Assembly: GCA_025800305.1 (NCBI GenBank)
Contig: JAOXRY010000284.1
Location: 1-33,682, forward strand
Source: Campylobacterales bacterium
GTDB taxonomy: Bacteria > Campylobacterota > Campylobacteria > Campylobacterales > SZUA-545
Reading direction: 5' to 3'
Length of the DNA stretch: 33,682 nucleotides
The notes beneath the pieces are model-generated. The model was not told where the DNA came from. It did no database searches and saw only the letters and a list, made by a program, of their open reading frames with translations. Below are positions 28,802 to 33,682 of this stretch, piece after piece; positions within the stretch are counted from its first letter, which is position 1; each line of letters starts with the position of its first letter. The position numbers and the translations under genes were made by a program.

Positions 28802-31291
28802 CTAAAACTTATAAGCAACTTTAAACCAAAGCTGTCTACCAGTTTTGTAGTTACTTTTTGAATTTTCAACGTTATAAACTTTGTCAAATAGATTATTAAC
28901 TTCAGTATTTAATATTAGGTTCTTCTTTGGAGTAACCTTAAAGTTAAATGTTGCTTTTAGATCTAAAGTTGTTACTGCTTTAAAGTGTATATCTCCGTAA
29001 ATAGGGACTTCTATATCCTCTGTTTTTCCGTTAGGCAATGTTGAAGTATAAGTTGTAGTAGCATCACCATCAGCTTTTCCAAGATCTGTATAGGAAGCTT
29101 TATGCTTTATAATACTATTCACATTTGTTCTACAAGAAGTTCCAAAAAATTCAAAAGATTGAAAAGCAAAATTTAGGTGAAGATTATAAGTTCTTGGTTT
29201 AGACTTTATGTTTAGATCATTGGAATCGTAAAACTCTCCCTTATAATAAACCTTATTACTGTCATTTTCACTATCTTCACTTATAGCACTATCATCGTAA
29301 TCTGTTATATTTTTCGTAGTTTCTTTCCATGAAGTGGAAAATTTATATCCCATACTAAAAGACTGAAATCTAATTGGTTCTACAGGACCTATATTTAAGG
29401 TAGTATTTTTAGATTCAGATCTACCTTCATTTGTAAAAAAAGTAGGTTTATAATAGTCCTTTGTAACACCATCAGGCATTGTAAATATTTTATAATCATC
29501 TTTTTTTTTGGAAAATTTATCTTTAGCTTCCCTTTGTACATATTTAAGATTAAATCTTATATTTGAAAAATCCTTTCTTAAACCTATTAATGATTCATCA
29601 CTATAGGGTGTTTTTAAATCTGAAAAAACATATTTTCCATCATCTTTATCAGAACTAGAACCCCAATCATTTACTACATTTTGATGGGTTTTTCTGTATT
29701 CATCATAATAAGGGATTCTTGCCTCTCTTAATTTAAAACCTAAAAATGATTTTCCATAATATCGATTGAAGCCCCCATATACAACTGTTTTATTATTTTT
29801 AAAAGGTTTAATAGAAGAGTTTACTCTATAAGAGTAGTCGTGATTTTTTAAGTAGTCATTGTAATCATATCTCAAACCAGGGGTTATTTCAAAGTTTTTA
29901 TACTCTATCTTATCTTCTAGAAATAAAGAGTGTGACAGCATATCTACACTGGTACTTTCTGCTTGATAAACTCTTCTTTCTGTAAAGAACTGTTCATAGT
30001 AAAAACAGCCTTGTGTATCACCGTTACAATCAATATTATAGTTAAATTCATGATTACTGTAATAGTGCATATCTTCTTCTCTATCAAATTTGGCACTATT
30101 AAGATTAATATCAAATCCTGTTTTTAATTTATGAATTAAAGAAGATGTTTCTATAGTGTCTGAAAATAATTTTAAATTGTAAGCCATACCACTATTCTCT
30201 TTTTCTATTGTTCCACTTCCTCCTTCAATTGAGTAGTCGTTTCCGCTACCGTTTTTTAAGCCCCAGTTCTTATCATCTGAATATCCCCATTTTTTATGAT
30301 AATTTAAAGATTTTTTAGAGTTTTGATTATATTTATAAGCAAGACTAGATTTTAAATTCCAAAAGTCATACCCTTTCTCATAGTTTGCTTTAAGTGAGTA
30401 CCCTCCACCTTTAATTTTTGTATTTGAGTCTTTTACATATTCTAAAAAGTGGGTTGAGTTATATGGAGAGTGTGTTCCTGTAATATCTAAAATAGCGTCA
30501 TCTTCAAAATAGTGACTCCACTTGAAAAAGAGTGATTGATTTAATCTCTCTTTATCTCTAAATCCCCCAAAATATGCTCCAGGAATAATAGATTCTTTTC
30601 TATTGTAAGAGAAGATAACTCCATTTTCATCATTAATAGGCATACTAGCGTAGGCAGAGTAGAAGTGCTTCTCAAATCTTGGTTGGGATTTATCAGACCT
30701 TGCTTTTTCAAACTCCTCTTTATTGGATACATGAAATTTTGTTAATTTATCACTTGTATGACCATAAGAGACTTTGTATACTGGTTCTGCTCCAGCTCTT
30801 ATAGTTTTTACATCTATAACCCCACCTGTAAAATTTCCATATTCAGCAGAGATCCCTGAGTCATATACCTCAATTGATTCAACCAAATCTAGATCTAAAA
30901 AGATCTCATTCTCATTTCCTGGTGCATCATAAGAATTAAATGTACCTGATAGATTTGGGTCAATCAATGAGTCGTTTGATACTCCATCAATTTGAAAATT
31001 ATTTTGATAAAAAGGAGCATCATTTATAGATACTTTTCCAGGGGTAATTTCTCCTGCTGTTTTAGAGTTTTTAGATTGATCTGAAACTTCAATATTTGGA
31101 TTTGTTTCAAGTAAAGATCCAATAAAACCGTTGCCTTGTACCGAATTTTCAATCTCGGTTCTATCAATTTTTGTTCCAGAGATTGAGGTACTTGAAGTAT
31201 CTTGGCTTCCGTCTACTGTAATTACAGAAAGACTCTCTGCAAAAAGAGCCTTTCCTGATAATAAAGCTGCTAATAAAAGCTTATAATTCAT
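28802..31291 (-). CDS. TonB-dependent outer-membrane receptor
   Basis: 829 aa; signal peptide; plug domain (SVITVDGSQDTSSTSISGTKIDRTEIEN...FQIDGVSNDSLIDP...VESIEVYDSGISAEYGNFTGGVIDVKT); beta-barrel ending in ...WFKVAYKF. Confidence 0.92.
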   Translation of the reverse strand: MNYKLLLAALLSGKALFAESLSVITVDGSQDTSSTSISGTKIDRTEIENSVQGNGFIGSLLETNPNIEVSDQSKNSKTAGEITPGKVSINDAPFYQNNFQIDGVSNDSLIDPNLSGTFNSYDAPGNENEIFLDLDLVESIEVYDSGISAEYGNFTGGVIDVKTIRAGAEPVYKVSYGHTSDKLTKFHVSNKEEFEKARSDKSQPRFEKHFYSAYASMPINDENGVIFSYNRKESIIPGAYFGGFRDKERLNQSLFFKWSHYFEDDAILDITGTHSPYNSTHFLEYVKDSNTKIKGGGYSLKANYEKGYDFWNLKSSLAYKYNQNSKKSLNYHKKWGYSDDKNWGLKNGSGNDYSIEGGSGTIEKENSGMAYNLKLFSDTIETSSLIHKLKTGFDINLNSAKFDREEDMHYYSNHEFNYNIDCNGDTQGCFYYEQFFTERRVYQAESTSVDMLSHSLFLEDKIEYKNFEITPGLRYDYNDYLKNHDYSYRVNSSIKPFKNNKTVVYGGFNRYYGKSFLGFKLREARIPYYDEYRKTHQNVVNDWGSSSDKDDGKYVFSDLKTPYSDESLIGLRKDFSNIRFNLKYVQREAKDKFSKKKDDYKIFTMPDGVTKDYYKPTFFTNEGRSESKNTTLNIGPVEPIRFQSFSMGYKFSTSWKETTKNITDYDDSAISEDSENDSNKVYYKGEFYDSNDLNIKSKPRTYNLHLNFAFQSFEFFGTSCRTNVNSIIKHKASYTDLGKADGDATTTYTSTLPNGKTEDIEVPIYGDIHFKAVTTLDLKATFNFKVTPKKNLILNTEVNNLFDKVYNVENSKSNYKTGRQLWFKVAYKF

Positions 31292-33682
31292 TAATTAACA
31301 TTATCGTAAGGTAAGGTGTCTATAGTATCTAAAATACCATCACCATCAATATCATCATCTATTTCTAGACCTGAAGCAGTAATGTCTGCTTCAGTGGCAC
31401 CTAGGTTAAAAAAGTCTGGTTTTCCATCACCATCAGAGTCTACACTAGCTACACTACTACCTAATAATTGATCAAATTCAGCTAAAGCTTTAGCTCCATA
31501 TACATATGCTAACTCTTTCTCTTTTGTAGTTTTGATTTTTTCAAGAACTGATTTTAATTTGGTTACATCATTAAGACTACCATATCCACTTACCACACTA
31601 ACAAGATAGTCGTATTGTGTTGCTGTATCATAAGATACCCTATCAGAACCTAAAGATTTGATTTCAGTTTCATATACTTGTTTAATTATATCTTCTGCTT
31701 TAGATTTATCTCCAACTTGATAATAACCATTGGCAATGGATGATTCAAAGTTACTTGAATTATTGTATATTCCTATTAGTGATTTCATTCTATCTTTAAT
31801 ATTGTCTTTATCCCCAGCTACAAATTGATTGTCAGTATTAACTTGATTTAAAGCTCTTTCTAGTAATCCTTTTGCTTCTGTTTGTTTTTTATTTATAGAT
31901 AGGATATTGGCAATTTTAACAATATCTTCAACATCTGTAGTTGTATTTGCAAAGGTCTCTAGAGAATCTAATATAGAAACTACATCAATTTCATTTTCAT
32001 ACCCTAACTCTTTTGCCGCATCCCAAATATTTAATAAACCATCTACTTTTTCTGAAGCACTATCTGGAAAACTTTTTAGCTTTACAATTGATTCATTGAT
32101 TGTATCTTTGGCACTTTGATTCTCTCCCAGATCTTTATACATACTTGCAATTGCCAAATATCCATATCTATTTCTATGGTTTGTGTTACTCCAATATCCA
32201 TAAACTTTTTTTGCATCTCCTTCACTTATATTAGAATCACCTCCATACCATGTATCAGCTAAGACTCTTAGTCTGTCCAAATAATCTTTTAAGTCACTAT
32301 CTGTTCCTAAAATTTTAATAGCCATTGCTGTGGGAATCAAATTAGTTGGTTGTAGTTGAGTGCTGTATTGCATTAATTTTTCTTTATTTGAAGAAGAATA
32401 GTATGTATCAACTCCATAGTAATCAGTAAATAGCTTGTCTTTTTGACCATTTAGAAAAAGTGCTGTACCAGCACCTCTTTGAATGGCATCATCAACATAG
32501 GAATTACTAAGAGTTCCAAGCTCAGTAATAACTGTATCCATATCAGTAGTATTAAGAGCATTATAAGCGACTTGAAGATTTTTCATTGACGAACTTAAAG
32601 CACCGTTTTCTATACCACCAAATGCTTTTTCTGCTATTGTTGTTGTATCTTTTCCAAATATTTTTCCATGGATTGCTATAGTCGCAAGGTGGAATTGTGC
32701 AGATTTCTTTTCTGGATCTGCAGGAAAATTGTTACCTAATTCAATATTTTTATCATATGATTTTCTAGCATTTTCAATATCATTATAATAAGTGATAAAA
32801 TCTGTTGATAAATCATCAATTAAGTTTGTTATTTTTTGATAATCATTTACTTGTTGTTTAGCCACAGGAGTTGATGAGGTAGCTGTATATCTATTGGCTT
32901 CTAAATAATATTGTGTATAGCCCGTTAGTTTATTAATTACTGTATTTGCACCGGTTATTTCTAAACTATTATTGTCTTCAAAATGACCTGTTTTTGACAG
33001 ATGCCTTATAATATATGAGAGATCGTTCTGTTCAGAAGTAGCTATACTTTCATCTTGTCCATCTTTAGAAAGTATAGTCTGTTTTACAATTTCATACTCT
33101 TTTGTAAAAGCTTTTGCTGCTACTGTTTTCTCATCAATTTCAAGTAATAACTTACCTAGAGTTCTATATCCATCTTGCTTTTCACTAGGTGTATAAACGT
33201 TATCCTTAATATGTTCAAGACCTTCATCATAAAAACCAAGTTTTGTTAGTCCTTTTGCAACTTCTGAATTTATAGGATCGTTTACACCATCACTATAAAG
33301 AACTTTTGTTAGTTCAATTATACTGGCTATATTAGATTTATTTGAATATGCGTAATAGTTCCTTCTTTTTGTTTGATCATTTCCTACAACTTGAGCATAA
33401 CTACTGGCATCGAAAAGTACAAAACCACTGATATCTAAAATATTAATAGCTTTACTATCTATATAGGTTTGAAACTCATTTAACGTTAAAGTTAATCTAT
33501 CTGCAGTTGTTATATTTAATTCACCATCTTCAAATTTAGGTAACAGATCAAGGTCTGTTAGAGCTTTTCTAATATGATAAGAGGTGATAACATGAGTCTT
33601 ACTATCCTTTTTATTTGCTGCCACAATTTTTTGTTTGGGAGAATAAGAGGTTTGTTTTGAAAACCGGTAGGTTTGTAGGGTG
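31291..33682 (-). CDS. Large helical-repeat protein with C-terminal DxDxDGxxD calcium-binding-type motifs; 5' end outside the window
   Basis: Tracked start at 33624 is a GTG; the same frame stays open upstream to the window edge (...TLQTYRFSKQTSYSPKQKI-VAANKKDSK), so the N-terminus is missing. C-terminus VDSDGDGKPDFFNLGATEADITASGLEIDDDIDGDGILDTIDTLPYDNVN. TPR-like helical repeats suggested by alternating amphipathic segments. TAATG overlap with the receptor. Confidence 0.75.
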   Translation of the reverse strand, partial: TLQTYRFSKQTSYSPKQKIVAANKKDSKTHVITSYHIRKALTDLDLLPKFEDGELNITTADRLTLTLNEFQTYIDSKAINILDISGFVLFDASSYAQVVGNDQTKRRNYYAYSNKSNIASIIELTKVLYSDGVNDPINSEVAKGLTKLGFYDEGLEHIKDNVYTPSEKQDGYRTLGKLLLEIDEKTVAAKAFTKEYEIVKQTILSKDGQDESIATSEQNDLSYIIRHLSKTGHFEDNNSLEITGANTVINKLTGYTQYYLEANRYTATSSTPVAKQQVNDYQKITNLIDDLSTDFITYYNDIENARKSYDKNIELGNNFPADPEKKSAQFHLATIAIHGKIFGKDTTTIAEKAFGGIENGALSSSMKNLQVAYNALNTTDMDTVITELGTLSNSYVDDAIQRGAGTALFLNGQKDKLFTDYYGVDTYYSSSNKEKLMQYSTQLQPTNLIPTAMAIKILGTDSDLKDYLDRLRVLADTWYGGDSNISEGDAKKVYGYWSNTNHRNRYGYLAIASMYKDLGENQSAKDTINESIVKLKSFPDSASEKVDGLLNIWDAAKELGYENEIDVVSILDSLETFANTTTDVEDIVKIANILSINKKQTEAKGLLERALNQVNTDNQFVAGDKDNIKDRMKSLIGIYNNSSNFESSIANGYYQVGDKSKAEDIIKQVYETEIKSLGSDRVSYDTATQYDYLVSVVSGYGSLNDVTKLKSVLEKIKTTKEKELAYVYGAKALAEFDQLLGSSVASVDSDGDGKPDFFNLGATEADITASGLEIDDDIDGDGILDTIDTLPYDNVN

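Noticed and set aside
1-33682. CRISPR arrays, tRNA or rRNA genes, IS elements
   Set aside because: No regularly spaced exact repeats with unique spacers, no recognisable tRNA/rRNA sequence, and no transposase ORF or paired terminal repeats seen by eye; a tRNAscan/Infernal run would be needed for certainty.

Overview
AT-rich chromosomal window, most likely from a Campylobacterota (epsilonproteobacterial) genome, judged from gene content and order. The left half is largely housekeeping: ddl (truncated) - ruvA - DUF342/FapA-like - murJ - [ParE/RelE-type toxin-antitoxin, small HTH protein, Dam-type methylase] - comM/yifB - two small membrane ORFs - def - clpP - tig - folE - fliI. The right half is accessory. 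It contains (i) a translationally coupled pair of exported paralogous proteins built mainly from 11-residue repeats, the second with an extreme glycine-rich zone; (ii) a cluster of three histidine kinases plus a lipoprotein NMT1-like solute-binding protein and no recognisable DNA-binding output; (iii) a tightly coupled operon reading off the right edge: large repeat protein with Ca2+-type DxDxDG motifs (truncated by the window), TonB-dependent receptor, ABC ATPase, ABC-2-type permease, DUF4857-like membrane protein and a periplasmic M16 metallopeptidase. Operon (iii) resembles protease-associated import systems (FusA/FusC, YddAB-PqqL) with a different inner-membrane module. A sequence-scale signal cuts across all of this: the palindrome AGATCT is strongly over-represented (about 64 copies by hand count, versus roughly 11-12 expected from composition) and occurs in all three reading frames, in a window that also encodes a Dam-like methylase and ComM.
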